A DNA stretch of 64,000 bases from Darksidea phi (taxonomy: Eukaryota > Ascomycota > Dothideomycetes > Pleosporales > Lentitheciaceae): assembly GCA_030770425.1 (NCBI GenBank), contig JASJFT010000020.1, positions 1-64,000 of the forward strand. The letters are read 5' to 3'. Under the pieces are notes generated by a model. It was not told the origin of the DNA, did no database searches, and was given only the letters and a program-made list of their open reading frames with translations. Within the stretch, counting starts at the first letter, position 1, and the number at the start of each line of letters is the position of its first letter. Of this stretch, positions 10,349 through 21,565 are shown one piece after another. Made by a program: the position numbers and the translations under genes.

Positions 10349-11400
10349 ATGAAATTCTCCCTCCAGCAGCTCACCTCCAGTGCCCCAGTGCTGCCAATAA
10401 TCCTTCTGCTCGACGTGCAACCGGCAGACAGTCACTGTAGGTGTCGCAGTTCCAAAATATGCAGTTCCATCTGAGCTTAAACATCAGCCAGATGGATTCA
10501 AGGAGTTTGTCCGGGTGTTACTTCATTTTCAGCCACCCTCATTCCCACCCCTCGCTAACAGAAGCAAGTCCCGTGGGCCTCGACTCCTATAACGGCCAGT
10601 GTTCTCCGCTCTACGACTGGACTGGCGAAACCCAAGTCTGCGGCATCAACGGCACGAAAACAGGTCACTTAACGTCTACAACAAAAGTTGAAGCAGGTAG
10701 TGTCATCGGTTTCGGAGCGGTGCCCGCGACCTATAGAGAAGGCGTTATATCCACGCGTGAGGTATGTACATTGTAAGATGGTGAGATTGAAGTGCATTCT
10801 GACCTCAATGGTATAGTGGAACCCCGTAACAGATAGAATCGGCCAACCAAGGCCCAGGTCAAGCCTACATGTCCAAAGTTCCGGGGGCCCTCGAAGACTA
10901 TGAGGGCGACGGAGAGTGATTCATAATCGGGACGAGTGGCGCGTCGGATGGGCAGAAATGGGATTCGAGAAATGCCCATGAGGTGAGAGAATGCTTCAAA
11001 AGCGCCTCAGAATCGGGGAGGCGACTGGCTAATGAGAATAGATGAACTTCACCATCCCTGTTACAACTCCACCAGGAAGATATCTCGTCCGCGTCGAGCA
11101 TTTCAACATCAGCCCCTACTACAACCAAACGCAGCAGGTTATCAACTGTGCACATGTTGAGGTTACCGGACCGGGCGGCGGTGTTCCGGGTCCTACAATC
11201 AAGTTTCCAGGCGCTTGCGATATTGTGGATCTAGGTAGCTTCGCGTTTATATACAGCTTCAATGGGGCTGAGGAGCTAATACCCTATAAGCAGGCATCGG
11301 CTTCCACGTGCCGTGCAGAACCCGTACAAACCGACGGATTTGCTTAAGAACTTCAAGGGTGCGGGTCCAGCTATTTGGAAAGGTTGGTCGCAGTGGGCCG
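10349..11400 (+). pseudogene. AA9 (GH61) lytic polysaccharide monooxygenase pseudogene
   Basis: AA9 enzymes are secreted copper enzymes that oxidatively cleave cellulose. The ATG at 10349 opens a signal peptide ending PADSH, where the His would be the copper-binding N-terminal residue of the mature enzyme. Family blocks follow in order: VCGINGTKTG...TTKVEAGSVIGF (10630-10710), GPGQAYMSKVPGALEDYEG (10853-10910), NFTIPVTTPPGRYLVRVEH (11045-11100), YYNQTQQVINCAHVEVTGPG (11120-11175), GVPGPTIKFPGA (11180-11215), and the typical C-terminal KGAGPAIWKG (11355-11385). It is broken. After the plausible intron 10762..10816 the downstream block lies in a different frame. A TGA at 10917-10919 replaces the expected Trp of a WFKI-type motif, the region after CDIVDLG has lost the family sequence, and the C-terminal block is again in another frame. 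One intron, 10983..11041, is still recognisable. Confidence 0.82.
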
Positions 11401-11632
11401 TTTCGTTAGAAATCTACTGCCGAGGAAGTTGGGTGGTCGTAATCATTGCAAGAATCATAACACGCTCCCGAATTCATTGGTCGTGGCGCATGAGATATGC
11501 ATAACGTCATTTTTACGCTCCTCGCACCTGCGCATATATCAGCACGACTCTCTCTAGCATCTCCCACTACTTCACCAACTCCTTCTCTAAATTAATCCAT
11601 CTTTAGTTTACTGCTTATCGCAATCCGCCGAT

Positions 11633-12385
11633 ATGGCCGCCAAGAAAGTACTCATCATAATGTCCGACGCGTCCTCATTCCCCCTCCACAACGTCGGCTC
11701 AGAGGGCAAGACAGTGGACCAACCGTCAGGCTACTTCCTCAAGGAGCTCGCAAAGCCGCTGCAACGCCTCCTGGAGGCTGGGTGCGAAGTGACTTTTGCC
11801 TCACCAGAGGGCAAAGAGCCGACGCCGGACCCAATGAGCACTTCGCTTGCAGCTTTTGCGGGGAACTGGTATGAGAAGAAGCGGGAACTGGACCTTGTGG
11901 AGAGGATGAAGAAGGAAAACGGGTTCTCGCGGCCGAGGAAGTTTTCTGAGATTTCAGACGAAGAATTAAAGGGCTTTGCTGGCGTCTTCATTCCGGGCGG
12001 CCATGCTCCGCTCACAGATCTCGGCGACAACCCCGAATTGGGGCGTATATTGTCGCATTTTCACACGACTGGCAAACCGACCGCTGCAATCTGCCACGGA
12101 CCCTACGCCTTCCTCTCCACAAAGTATGCTGGCGACAAGCAATTTGCGTACAAGGGGTACAAGCTCACCAGCTGGTCCGACGCCGAGGAGAAGTTCATGG
12201 AAACTGCTGTTTTGCGAGGCGAGGTTACCAAAGTGGAAAGCAGTCTGCGGGAGGAGGGGGCTGAGATGGTGGAGGGAGTTAGCACGGCATTGGGAAGCAT
12301 CACGGTGGATCGCGAGGTTGTTAGTGGGGCGAATCCGATGGCTGCTGATGCGCTGGGGAAGAAGTTCATTGAAATGTTGGGCTGA
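11633..12385 (+). CDS. DJ-1/PfpI family protein, Hsp31-like, 250 aa
   Basis: Single exon. The family has a flavodoxin-like fold and includes yeast Hsp31, a glutathione-independent glyoxalase III and chaperone. The nucleophile elbow AICHGPYAF puts the catalytic Cys at residue 154 with His155 next to it. VDQPSGYFLKELAKP carries the acidic residue (Glu38) that pairs with the Cys in Hsp31-type proteins, and FIPGGHAPLTDLGD contains the conserved GGH..L.D element. Length matches the Hsp31-like group (about 230-250 aa), longer than human DJ-1 (189 aa). No signal peptide, so cytosolic. The upstream 5' sequence is pyrimidine-rich. The likely job is detoxification of methylglyoxal or protection under oxidative stress; this is inferred from family. 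Confidence 0.9.
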   Translation: MAAKKVLIIMSDASSFPLHNVGSEGKTVDQPSGYFLKELAKPLQRLLEAGCEVTFASPEGKEPTPDPMSTSLAAFAGNWYEKKRELDLVERMKKENGFSRPRKFSEISDEELKGFAGVFIPGGHAPLTDLGDNPELGRILSHFHTTGKPTAAICHGPYAFLSTKYAGDKQFAYKGYKLTSWSDAEEKFMETAVLRGEVTKVESSLREEGAEMVEGVSTALGSITVDREVVSGANPMAADALGKKFIEMLG

Positions 12386-12623
12386 GCATTTAGTGTATAC
12401 AATTTATTAGAGCCTTCGATGCTAGGCCGCATCTGGGATGCAATGATGATTACACGCTAGTGCCAAACGAGCAACCAGAAAGCGGGGCGCCGAAGACCGA
12501 GGCATGTTGCGCTTGTGAAGGAAGCTGCACAGAGAGCTTTAAGGGGCGTCCCCATCTCGTCGCCTTTCGATCTATATCATTCCCACGCCGCTCTCGATCG
12601 ATATCACATCCATCGCGCCCATC

Positions 12624-14144
12624 ATGGCGTCCCTTCCGCCCTTCGAACACACGCCGCACGACTCCATCGCGCCCACCTGCGCCCGTCTCCGCGCCTCGTT
12701 CCTCTCGCACACCACGCGCCCCCTCGAATTCCGCCTTGTGCAGCTGCGCAAGCTCTACTGGGGCCTCAAAGATAACTCAGACCTCATCGTCGAAGCATGC
12801 AAGCGCGATATCGGCAAGCCGTCCTTCGAGACGTACCTCACCGAGCTAAACTGGTGCATGAACGACATCGTCTTTATGACAAACAACCTGGCACGCTTCG
12901 CCAAAGATGAAAAGGCTGAGGACATTCCCTTCACGAACAAACTGCTTGGCCCGAGGATAAGGAAGGATCCAATGGGTACGGCACTGATCATTGGCGCATA
13001 CAACTTCCCTATCCAGCTCTCGCTGGGCCCAATGATCGGTGCCATTGCCGCGGGATGCACGGCGGTGCTGAAGCCCTCTGAGAGCTCGCCCCATGCGGCT
13101 GCTGTCATGCAGAAGATCATCCAGGAGAGTCTGGATCCCGCGTGTTACACGTGCATCCAGGGCGCGGTGCCCGAGACGACGGCGCTGCTGGAGCAGAAGT
13201 GGGACAAGATCTTCTACACCGGGTCGGCGAATGTGGGCACCATCATCGCGAAGAAGGCGGCCGAGACACTCACGCCCGTCACGCTGGAGCTCGGCGGCCG
13301 CAACCCGGCCATCATCACCAAGCATGCCGATCCGAGACTGGCGGCGAGGCGATTGCTGTGGGCGAAGACACTCAACGCAGGCCAAGTCTGCGTCAGCCAA
13401 AACTTCACCATGATCGACAAGGAGATGGTACAGCCCTTTCTCCGCGAGATGAAGAGCGCCATTGCCGAATTCTATCCCCAGGGTGTCCGGCAATCCCCCG
13501 ACTACGGCCGCATTGTCAACCAGCGCCAATTCCAGCGCCTCAAGAAGATGCTGGACGATTCGAATGGCAAAATCATGCTAGGCGGTACCATGGACGAAGC
13601 TGACCTCTTCATCGAGCCTACCGTCGTGCTGGTCGAAAGCACAGAAGACAGTCTGATCAAAGAGGAATCTTTCGGTCCTTTGCTGCCCATTCTCGCGGTC
13701 CAGAATCTGGATGAAGCCATCAAAATCGCCAACGAGGTACACGACACGCCTCTCGGCCTCTACCCCTTTGGCACGAAATCCGAAATGGAAAAGGTCCTCT
13801 CTCAAACGCGTTCCGGCGGCGCTTCCCTTAACGACGGCTTCTTCCACGCCAGCATCCCCACCATGCCCTTCGGCGGCGTCGGGTCCTCCGGCCAAGGCGC
13901 ATACCGCGGCAAGGCATCCTTCGACGTATTCACGCATAGACGGAGTGTGACGACGACGCCGGCGTGGATCGAAAGCATGCTGGATGTCAGGTACCCGCCG
14001 TATACGGCGAAAAAGCAGAAGAAAATGGAGGCCATGAACAACTTGAAACCGAACTTCGATCGGGAAGGCAGGGTGATAGGGTGGGGTCCGTGGTTGTTTG
14101 GATTACTAGGATTCAAGAGCTTGGCCGCTGTCGTTGGTAAGTGA
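12624..14144 (+). CDS. Fatty aldehyde dehydrogenase-like ALDH, 506 aa
   Basis: Single exon. NAD(P)-dependent aldehyde oxidation of the ALDH3/Hfd1 type. Seen in sequence: the YNFPIQLSLGPMIGAIAAG substrate/cofactor channel segment, FYTGSANVG (Rossmann turn), TLELGGRNPAII with the general-base Glu at residue 222, and NAGQVCVSQNF with the nucleophilic Cys at residue 256. The C-terminus ends in a hydrophobic segment (WGPWLFGLLGFKSLAAVVG) preceded by basic residues, typical of the tail anchor that holds Hfd1-like fatty aldehyde dehydrogenases in ER, mitochondrial outer or lipid-droplet membranes. Length is usual for the subgroup. Likely role: oxidation of long-chain fatty aldehydes from sphingolipid or alkane breakdown. 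Confidence 0.93.
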   Translation: MASLPPFEHTPHDSIAPTCARLRASFLSHTTRPLEFRLVQLRKLYWGLKDNSDLIVEACKRDIGKPSFETYLTELNWCMNDIVFMTNNLARFAKDEKAEDIPFTNKLLGPRIRKDPMGTALIIGAYNFPIQLSLGPMIGAIAAGCTAVLKPSESSPHAAAVMQKIIQESLDPACYTCIQGAVPETTALLEQKWDKIFYTGSANVGTIIAKKAAETLTPVTLELGGRNPAIITKHADPRLAARRLLWAKTLNAGQVCVSQNFTMIDKEMVQPFLREMKSAIAEFYPQGVRQSPDYGRIVNQRQFQRLKKMLDDSNGKIMLGGTMDEADLFIEPTVVLVESTEDSLIKEESFGPLLPILAVQNLDEAIKIANEVHDTPLGLYPFGTKSEMEKVLSQTRSGGASLNDGFFHASIPTMPFGGVGSSGQGAYRGKASFDVFTHRRSVTTTPAWIESMLDVRYPPYTAKKQKKMEAMNNLKPNFDREGRVIGWGPWLFGLLGFKSLAAVVGK

Positions 14145-14882
14145 TGCGTATATTCGACCTTTTTTTTTTTCCTCTCCTCGTGAATACGTTGTCAGACATT
14201 TGAGGCATATGTAATACCTCGCAAAAGTTCCATGTCGTGCTAAGGTGGCGTGCCAATTTCCTTCTGTACGCCCTTGAGCGTTATCCTCAGTGGAGCCAGA
14301 AATTTGGTTCCTATCGTTGTGCCCGTCTTTATACACTATATCTTCTGCGCACGCTAGTTATTTTCTACATCGATATATTCACCCTGCTCGTCCAACCCCC
14401 CTGCCCCCTGTTTACGCTCCATGTACGGATCTACCGCTAACACGAAGCCAGTGGCCATCGGTATCCGACTATACCTCCAGCGACGCGCTAAGCTATGAAC
14501 ACATATTAAAGTGGGGTAAAGGAAATAATGCTAGTGAAGATTCGGGATAGCATAGCATACATTTACTTCGCCAGGTCACTGGCGTTGGGTGGAGAAGATG
14601 GTCACAGTGTATTGTTGAGTGGACCGGCCGGTGGTGGGCACATTTGCTCTGTTCCTTTCTGGCTATCTCGTATATAGTGCTATGTATATTTACTTTAAAA
14701 GGTATGGGTGGTTTATACTTTTGGTGTTTGTTATCTCGATTGGACGTCTGGAGTTGTGTTAGTAGATGCTATTTTTCAATTTCCCAATAGTTCTTTTTTT
14801 TTTCACTTTCCCCCCTTTTTTTCCCCAACCGGCATCTTTTTTACGCGCCACGCTCCGCTTAAGCATGTCAATCCTCTCATAC
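14145..14882. other. Intergenic, convergent 3' regions
   Basis: About 740 bases between the plus-strand ALDH and the minus-strand coiled-coil gene. It contains T-runs (14159-14169, near 14791-14800, near 14815-14822) but no gene. Confidence 0.5.
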
Positions 14883-16607
14883 TCATCCATTCAAGTCGCT
14901 CACGATAGGCTTTGCGTCCAATGAAGCCGACCTCGCCCTATCTACCCGACCAGCCTCATCACCACTGACCCGATCAATGATGGTCGCACTTTCAGTTCCA
15001 CCCACCACTCTAACAGCACTCCTCCCATTCCCTCCCGGTGCCATTTGCTTACCCATTTCCATCCGGTTCACCCTCCTCCCCATCAAGTCGTCCCTAATGT
15101 CGACCGAGACACTAGGACGACCAAGCGCAAACGCAGGATTCGGAAGGTTGGGCTCGCAAACACCGGTTTGTCTGCGCCGTGCCCCCCAGAAGTGTACTAC
15201 GCGTTCGAGCCAGGCAATCCTCGCCTTGCACTGCTGGATGTAGGCTTGGCACTTTTTGATGTGGTCGTGGCTGTGCTCTAGTTGCTGCGTGTGGCAGGCT
15301 TGGGCTCGCTCGGCTGCGGCGCGGAACTGGTCGTTTGCGTATGAAAGTGCTGTGTAGCGGTCGACCAACACGCGGTAGCCGTATCGTTGGGCGGCGAGCA
15401 TTTCTTCGAGGCGGCCGATGTGGACGGCAAGTGGGGAAGGGTTGCGTGAGAGTTCGGCTTGGAGGCCGTTGAGATGCTGTTCGCGCTGGAGGCAGTTGGT
15501 CTCGCGGGCTGTTGCTGCTTTTTCGCGCTCGACTATCCCGCGCTCTTTTGCTGCGAGAGCATTTCGGGCTTCTTTTATTTCCAGACGCTGGGTTTCTAAT
15601 TCTGTTTGGAGCTTTGTACACTTTTCTTCGTTCGCTCTGAGCCTGGCTTCTCTCGCTGAGACACCTTCATGTGACAGCATGTCGCGGTCGAATCGCGAGC
15701 TGTTGCCCTCCTCTTGATCTCTCACCAGATAGCTGTACATACAGGAGCCTTGGTCAAGGTGGTCCCCTGAGACTCCGGGATCGCGGTTGGCGACTGGAGC
15801 AGTAGCACACTGAGTATTGACGGGGTGCGGTACTGAGGGGATAGAGAGCTCCAAAGCATTGCTCTGAACAAGCTCAGGCTCAGCGTCATCGTTGGTGAAT
15901 TCATCGGCGCTGTTGTCGATCTGTCGGGTTACGTCGCTTTCGCACACGTATTGATAGATATCAGTGTACAAACGGATATCTGCGCTGGGCTGGCTTGCCC
16001 TAGGCGAGGCTTTGGCATCTCGGCTGGCACGAGAGGAAGTGGGAGGCGCCATGGTGGGATCCTCGTCGAGTTCTGAGGACAGGTGGTGTTGGAGGGGGGA
16101 GGAGCTCGGACCAAGATAGGCGTTGGTATCACCGATAGAGTCGCACGAGTCGGTGTTGGGTGGTACAGCGTCTCCTGGATCGTCCTCGTGGCATCGAACA
16201 TGACAGTTGATTGAAGGCGTCGAAGTATGGCTTCCGTTTGTGGTGGGGTCGTGCCTGCCGGTGCTGTTACGAAGGCTGCGATTCTTCGCATCTATTTCAG
16301 CGATGAAGGCATCGGAAGCGGCGATGAATGAACTTACTGTGACAGAACCGGTTCTGACAGTGTCCATATCCTCTTCGCCAAGTTTCCACACGACATTAGG
16401 AGCCAGCTGCTGCGCCGCTTCCTCGGTACTACCCTCAATCATATCGTCATCGTCTAGCCGTATCTTGGCCGCGAGTACTTTCTTGTTCTGAGATGGTGTT
16501 TCCCTCTTGGCAATTCTGATTGGGTCGCGAATACCTCTCGTCCGTTTCTTCACATGGCGGGCATTGCTGCGGAGGTGTGCCGAAGTCCTTTTGCGTCTCA
16601 AAATCAT
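14883..16607 (-). CDS. Coiled-coil protein of unknown function, about 574 aa
   Basis: Start taken at the ATG at 16607 (MILRRKRTSAH); the open frame reaches 16634 only through a GTG. The N-terminal ~60 residues are very basic (RRKR, KKRTRG, KRETPSQNKK) and could be a nuclear-localisation region. An acidic and Ser-rich linker follows. Residues ~325-500 are a long heptad-type coiled coil (REARLRANEEKCTKLQTELE and the AALAKERG-like stretch after it, then helices ending in IAWLERVVHFWG). The tail holds VNRMEMGKQMAPGGNG and is otherwise disordered. No enzyme motif. Upstream minus-strand sequence to 16895 has another open frame of 69 codons, but the intron needed to join it would be only ~35 nt, so I did not join it. 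Possibly a nuclear or structural protein. Confidence 0.6.
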   Translation of the reverse strand: MILRRKRTSAHLRSNARHVKKRTRGIRDPIRIAKRETPSQNKKVLAAKIRLDDDDMIEGSTEEAAQQLAPNVVWKLGEEDMDTVRTGSVTVSSFIAASDAFIAEIDAKNRSLRNSTGRHDPTTNGSHTSTPSINCHVRCHEDDPGDAVPPNTDSCDSIGDTNAYLGPSSSPLQHHLSSELDEDPTMAPPTSSRASRDAKASPRASQPSADIRLYTDIYQYVCESDVTRQIDNSADEFTNDDAEPELVQSNALELSIPSVPHPVNTQCATAPVANRDPGVSGDHLDQGSCMYSYLVRDQEEGNSSRFDRDMLSHEGVSAREARLRANEEKCTKLQTELETQRLEIKEARNALAAKERGIVEREKAATARETNCLQREQHLNGLQAELSRNPSPLAVHIGRLEEMLAAQRYGYRVLVDRYTALSYANDQFRAAAERAQACHTQQLEHSHDHIKKCQAYIQQCKARIAWLERVVHFWGARRRQTGVCEPNLPNPAFALGRPSVSVDIRDDLMGRRVNRMEMGKQMAPGGNGRSAVRVVGGTESATIIDRVSGDEAGRVDRARSASLDAKPIVSDLNG

Positions 16608-19600
16608 GTTGCCAGTGCTGGATATCCTGTGCACCCATGGCAGACTTGGAAAGCGAAGAGAAGAATGTAGGAAAGGCTTTAGGGTTCAAGCTACCAAGTA
16701 AAGTAACACCGGGGAACGCATATACTTATCATCTACGCAGAGTTCGTTGGTATCTTTTGAAGACTCGTCCCATTCTGACTCATAGCTCAGCCTTGGTAGC
16801 GAACCGTCATGGGGTGTTGAGAGCCATGGATCTCTGAGGGTGGGCCGTATATCAAGCGGGCCTGGCGTCTGTGTTTTGATTGGTTCTCTTCGCAAATCAA
16901 CGGCTCGTCAACACTATACTAGCCAGGCAGCTGCGCTCACATGACGGCACGTGGACCTCCGGATTTTTCCCGTTAAGAGCTTTTGAGAAGCAGGCTGCGT
17001 ACACAATACACAACACACAATACGTATGAATCAGTGGTCCGTAGTTATTACATCCTAAGCTCGGACAAGCTGGGGTAGAAAATGGGGTAACAATGGCTTA
17101 GTTTCGACAATCGGTCATGCTTGGGTCCTGCGAAAATTATGCCCTCTGACGTCAAGTAAAATATGGCATCTCGTTGTAGAGATCGAGGTGGATCTTCCTG
17201 GATGGATACGGGTATTCGGACGGGTATCGGAAGTCGTCTGGAGCCAGTGTGCTGACTCGTATCCCTTTGAGTGAAACGCATATGGCACTCCGAGCTTTTG
17301 CGAGCGCTCCGAGAATCTCGGTTCAATCCTCCGCACCACCGATCACCAAGCTCATCTACCAGGGTGAATTATAGCTCCACGGGCCAGTCACCCAAAGTTC
17401 AAGCCCTAGAAGATTAGGCAGCCACGCGACACCGGACCAACCAAAGCCACGCCATCTCAACCACAACCAACCTTACCACCCCAAATGCGCCAGGTATGTC
17501 GCAGTTTGCGGTGCATAGGGAAGCGCTGACGCAATGAATAGACGTTTTAGCGAAGCTCATAGACCAGCAACCATCGAAGCATTCATCACATCCGCCTCTT
17601 TTCTCTAAACTCCCATGGCTTTTTGTTCATCTTAGCACGGCCCCTGTATACCGAGTCATATTCCTTCTTTCTGCTGTCCTCGTTGGGCTCGTTGGAGGAG
17701 GTCGATGTGAGGAGGCGTGGCTCCGGTTTCCGGACAAGGGCTATAGTAATAGATAGGTCCCATCCATTCGCCTCTCTTTCGATGATATAGTTGGTTTCAA
17801 GGGCCGTGAAGTGGCTGGTGTAGCGTGGCTTTCAGGGCGCTGCTCCGCGCTGCACAGTCTCCTCGTAGCGACAAGTATTGGCGATGCAAAGCAGGTAGGC
17901 CAGATATTTCGCGCCACACGACAGACGTGGCTTCCCGAAGACTATCCACGTAGCTGTGGTGGGGTTGTGGTACTATGGCTTTGATATCGAGGGGTGAGGT
18001 TGAGTGATGAGGTGATGGACGAGGAGCTTTACAATGCGTTGGTTTATGCACGTCGACGAATGCATGGGAGGGAGTGGGTGGAAGAGTCGAGATGCCGTCG
18101 GAATGTCAGAGTGTGCGGAGTGTGACGATGGCGAAGTTGACGGTGGGGGGCTTAGGGCGTACGATACCAGGTTCTCGAGGGGGCCTTGGACGTGAAGGCG
18201 GAAACGCGCGAGCCCGGGGTGGGTATGGTAGGGTGTAGTGAGTTGGAAGTAAAGATTCTGCTGTTAGCGAAGGTTATTCGCTTGTTAGTGGTAGTGTGCA
18301 ATACTCTGTGTCGCTTTACGACTCAAAGAGCGAGATAACTTTCTCATCTTGAAGCTAGGATGTCAAAGTCCCGAGGCACCCCGTAGGAGGTAAAGTTTGT
18401 CAAGGTCCAGCGAGAGACGCAGTCCGCCATGTATGTTCCATAGCCCCAAGCACAAGTATCTTCGAAGCCTCCCTTTTGTCATGCAACGCGAATGAACATT
18501 CACGACAGTCGCCTTTGCGAATCGACGGTCGAGTGTCCCACAAGCCTTCCCCTTGGCCCTTTAGCGTACCCATTTGGAATTGCCTTGGTCATCCTTACAA
18601 CTCGGTCGTTCGATCGTTGCGTAGCGATGTAAAGCGTGGCAAGTATGCAGCACACCAGCACCATCCTCCATCCACCCCTTCACCAACAACCCGTAAGACT
18701 TCCTCCTCTTTCATACCACAACGCAACCTCCCCTAACCTCCCCTAAGCACTCCAGTCATCCTAAGCAACAGCGACGCGCACACATATATACTTCTCTCTA
18801 CACTTGCATAGGGGCCAGCCGGACATAACGCAGCCTTGTTTCACCCCGAGATCCCCCTGGTAGGATTATGCCCGGATCGTGCCGCGTAGTATAAACACTA
18901 CCACCCTCAGGGCCGTGTCCCGACCCACCAACACGTCATACTTGTTGGGTTGGTTGCGCAAGTTGAGTTGATGGGTTCTGGTTATTTGCGGTCGAAACTA
19001 TGGGCTTCGGGGCGAAAATATGACTTCGTGCGAGAGACAGCACACACGGTGGTTGGGTAAGATAAGAGGGAGAATGAACGAAAGAAGTAAGTGCTGCAAG
19101 CCTGAGGTCCGGACTGGCAAAACTCGCCAAACTAGGAATACGGGATCCTGACTCGGTATACTTTTGAAATATATGACTTCACGAGAAAGTGTTGGCCCAT
19201 GATGATAGCTGCCGTAAGTGCTATGAGATGCCACTGCGTATTTGGAAGGTTTACGAAGTCCGATAGCTCGGTTTACGAGACGTAGCCGGCCGCCATGTCG
19301 ACCAGGCTAATGAGTACCTGCATATTATAGCTTGTGCAAGGTCGGGCAAAAGGCGTTGTGGCTGCAGGGACGGGAAGAACGGGAAGCAGTGTGATGCCTG
19401 TTGGTAGGGAACCTATTTACTGCCTATCTGCTGCGGGGACGGACCGGCTTTTGTGGCGACGCTTCGAGGCTAAGGTTAGTAACCGTGCCGTTGTCGAAAG
19501 AGGAAATGTACGAGATATGAAAGCAAGCGTTTCTCCAGAACACAAGGTGAATGCGTGAAAGACAGGGTTCAACAGCGATGTCCCGGTGACTGTCACCCGG

Positions 19601-19639
19601 CTTGTATGTAGCATGAGACTACAATGGAGTGAAATTGGC

Positions 19640-19672
19640 CATGAGAAGCCCATGAGAAGCCCATGAGAAGCC
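19640..19672. repeat. Three tandem copies of an 11-bp unit
   Basis: The unit catgagaagcc is repeated three times head to tail with no mismatch. It lies in non-coding sequence. Confidence 0.85.
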
Positions 19673-20863
19673 CTGCTCGAGGTCGCTTTGCATGCACTCT
19701 GGTCGTTTCGCACAAATGTCATCACGGTCACAATTCGACTTCGTCTCTTACAGGATGCAGTGCGGATGGCTGCCGCTTCAGCAGATCTCCCGCAATTCCC
19801 GCCCGGCGGTGCCGCAGACGTAGATGCTTATATCTCTAGATGTTCCTTCTCGGCGGGTCTGTGGCGCGGGCACTGGAGAGTGATAGGAGTAGGGCGAGGG
19901 GCGGTTTGAGATGGACGCTGTGACAACGTTGAACGTGCGTCTGACGACATGAATGGCGCTTCCACATGCGCCTGCTCATCCGCAACCCTCGACTTCGCGA
20001 TTGTTGTAGGAGTGTAGGAGGATCAGAGTCTCCTCACATGACCGCGACCGTCTTCAAGGCCCACGGCGCATCGTCGATACGCTCGTTTGGTCTCTTCTAG
20101 AAGACCTCTTTTGCCACCGGGAGGAGTGCTCTCGAGGTGCACCGAAATGTCTCTCCCTGAGACGACGGGGCTCAGAGGGTGACGGCCTCAGCCATCACGT
20201 GCATCCCGTCTTCGGGGTTCAACTAAGCGCGCCAACGCGCCACCAACAGCTGCAACTCCGAAACAGCGCTGCACTCGAGGTGCTTCAGAACGACTCACTT
20301 CGGCTGTCGTGACAGGCGCCGCTATGCAGGGATAGGGGCATGGGTGGTGTCGAACAGAGGTCAGGGGTGCAGTCAGCTCGAAGCCCGAGAAGCGACGAAG
20401 GCCAGCAGCTTATTGCGGTGGTGCGCCAGTGCAGCGCCAAACAAGACTTGGTGATGAGGTGAGCTGTGGACAGAGCGCACATATGTAAGTGTCGCGATGT
20501 GGGCGCGTTGAAGGACGTGCTATGGCCGCAAGCGAGGGGGTGGTGGAGCGATAGGGCTGAGCCTAATGAAGAAGGTGCTGAGGTCAGGCGAATTAGTCAA
20601 GCAAGAGGAGAATTACTTAGGCGGGCGAGACGGCATGTGGAGGGGAGGCAGATTGGAGCATGGTGCATCGACGCAGCGGCGAGGGGCGCGCCCGACGACG
20701 AACATCGCTAGACCGCGGCGGGCGGCCCATGCGAAGAGGGCAGGCGGTTTCCATTTGCGTTTGCACGAAATTAAGCATGGCCTTCGCCCCGTTGCCTTCT
20801 TTTTGGCCGTGTCTGGCGTGATTGGCGCACCCCCGCAGTATGCGACGGCAGGAGGCCGGCCAC

Positions 20864-20947
20864 GGCAGGCATGGAGGGCATGGAGGCATGGAGGGCATGG
20901 AGGGCATGGTGGTCATGGTGGGCGCGGTGGGCATGGTCGGCAAGGCG
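20864..20947. repeat. Imperfect 9-bp minisatellite
   Basis: About nine degenerate copies of a ggcatggag/ggcatggtg unit. Read on either strand it makes Met/Pro-rich or Gly/His-rich open frames, which explains part of the spurious coding potential here. Confidence 0.8.
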
Positions 20948-21498
20948 GATTCGCGATAGAGAGGGTGAGAGCTTGACAGGGTGGAGTCAGCCCTTCTAAG
21001 TTCAGCCTCATGGTAGGGAGCATGTGGTTGGCCAGAATAGGCTTTGGCGTCCAGTGACGGCGGCTGCATGCCCCGCAACGCTATCGCGCAGCTATGGAGT
21101 CGGGGCGCGTAGCGGGGACGTCGTCGTGCTCTCTCGTGTTGTGTGAGCGGCGGCCAGGCCGAGCAGCGCAGCACAACACACGCCTTGGCGATCAGAGATG
21201 CAGGAGATGCAGGCGAGAGCATGGCAGCGATGCTGGAGGATGAACAGAGTTGTGCAGACGAGCGACACGAGCGACACGAGCGATCGCCACCCCCCCTCCC
21301 CGGACAGCCGCACCGTCGGCGGCAGGAGCGACGGCCGGGCGAGGAAGCAGCGAATCGCTAGCGGCCCGCCCGCGCGGAGCTTGAGCTGTCGGCTCGACGC
21401 TGTGCAGGCCTGCGCTGCTCGTCCACCTCAACCCGCGTCCGCGAGTCCGTTTCATGGCCGGGGCAGCCCTGCTTTATTGGCCCGGTCTCAGCGCACGG

Positions 21499-21565
21499 GA
21501 CGACGACGACGAGGACGACGACGACAGCGATGGCGACGACGACAGCGACGACTACGCCGCCGCCG
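21499..21565. repeat. GAC-rich trinucleotide repeat tract
   Basis: Interrupted gac/gacgac triplets run for about 65 bases. They encode poly-Asp in one frame and poly-Arg or poly-Val in others, so long frames through it are not evidence of a gene. Confidence 0.8.

Noticed and set aside
12846..13529. 227-codon minus-strand frame
   Set aside because: Lies entirely antisense within the aldehyde dehydrogenase gene and shows no family pattern.
16686..16895. Possible 5' exon of the coiled-coil gene
   Set aside because: The only joining intron with GT-AG ends would be about 35 nt, shorter than every other intron in the window, and a further join into the main frame would be needed.
17260..17345. 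tRNA-like 3' end (ggttcaatcc ... cctccgcacca)
   Set aside because: The T-loop sequence looks right but the flanking stem does not pair, and no D-arm, anticodon arm or matching acceptor 5' strand is found upstream.
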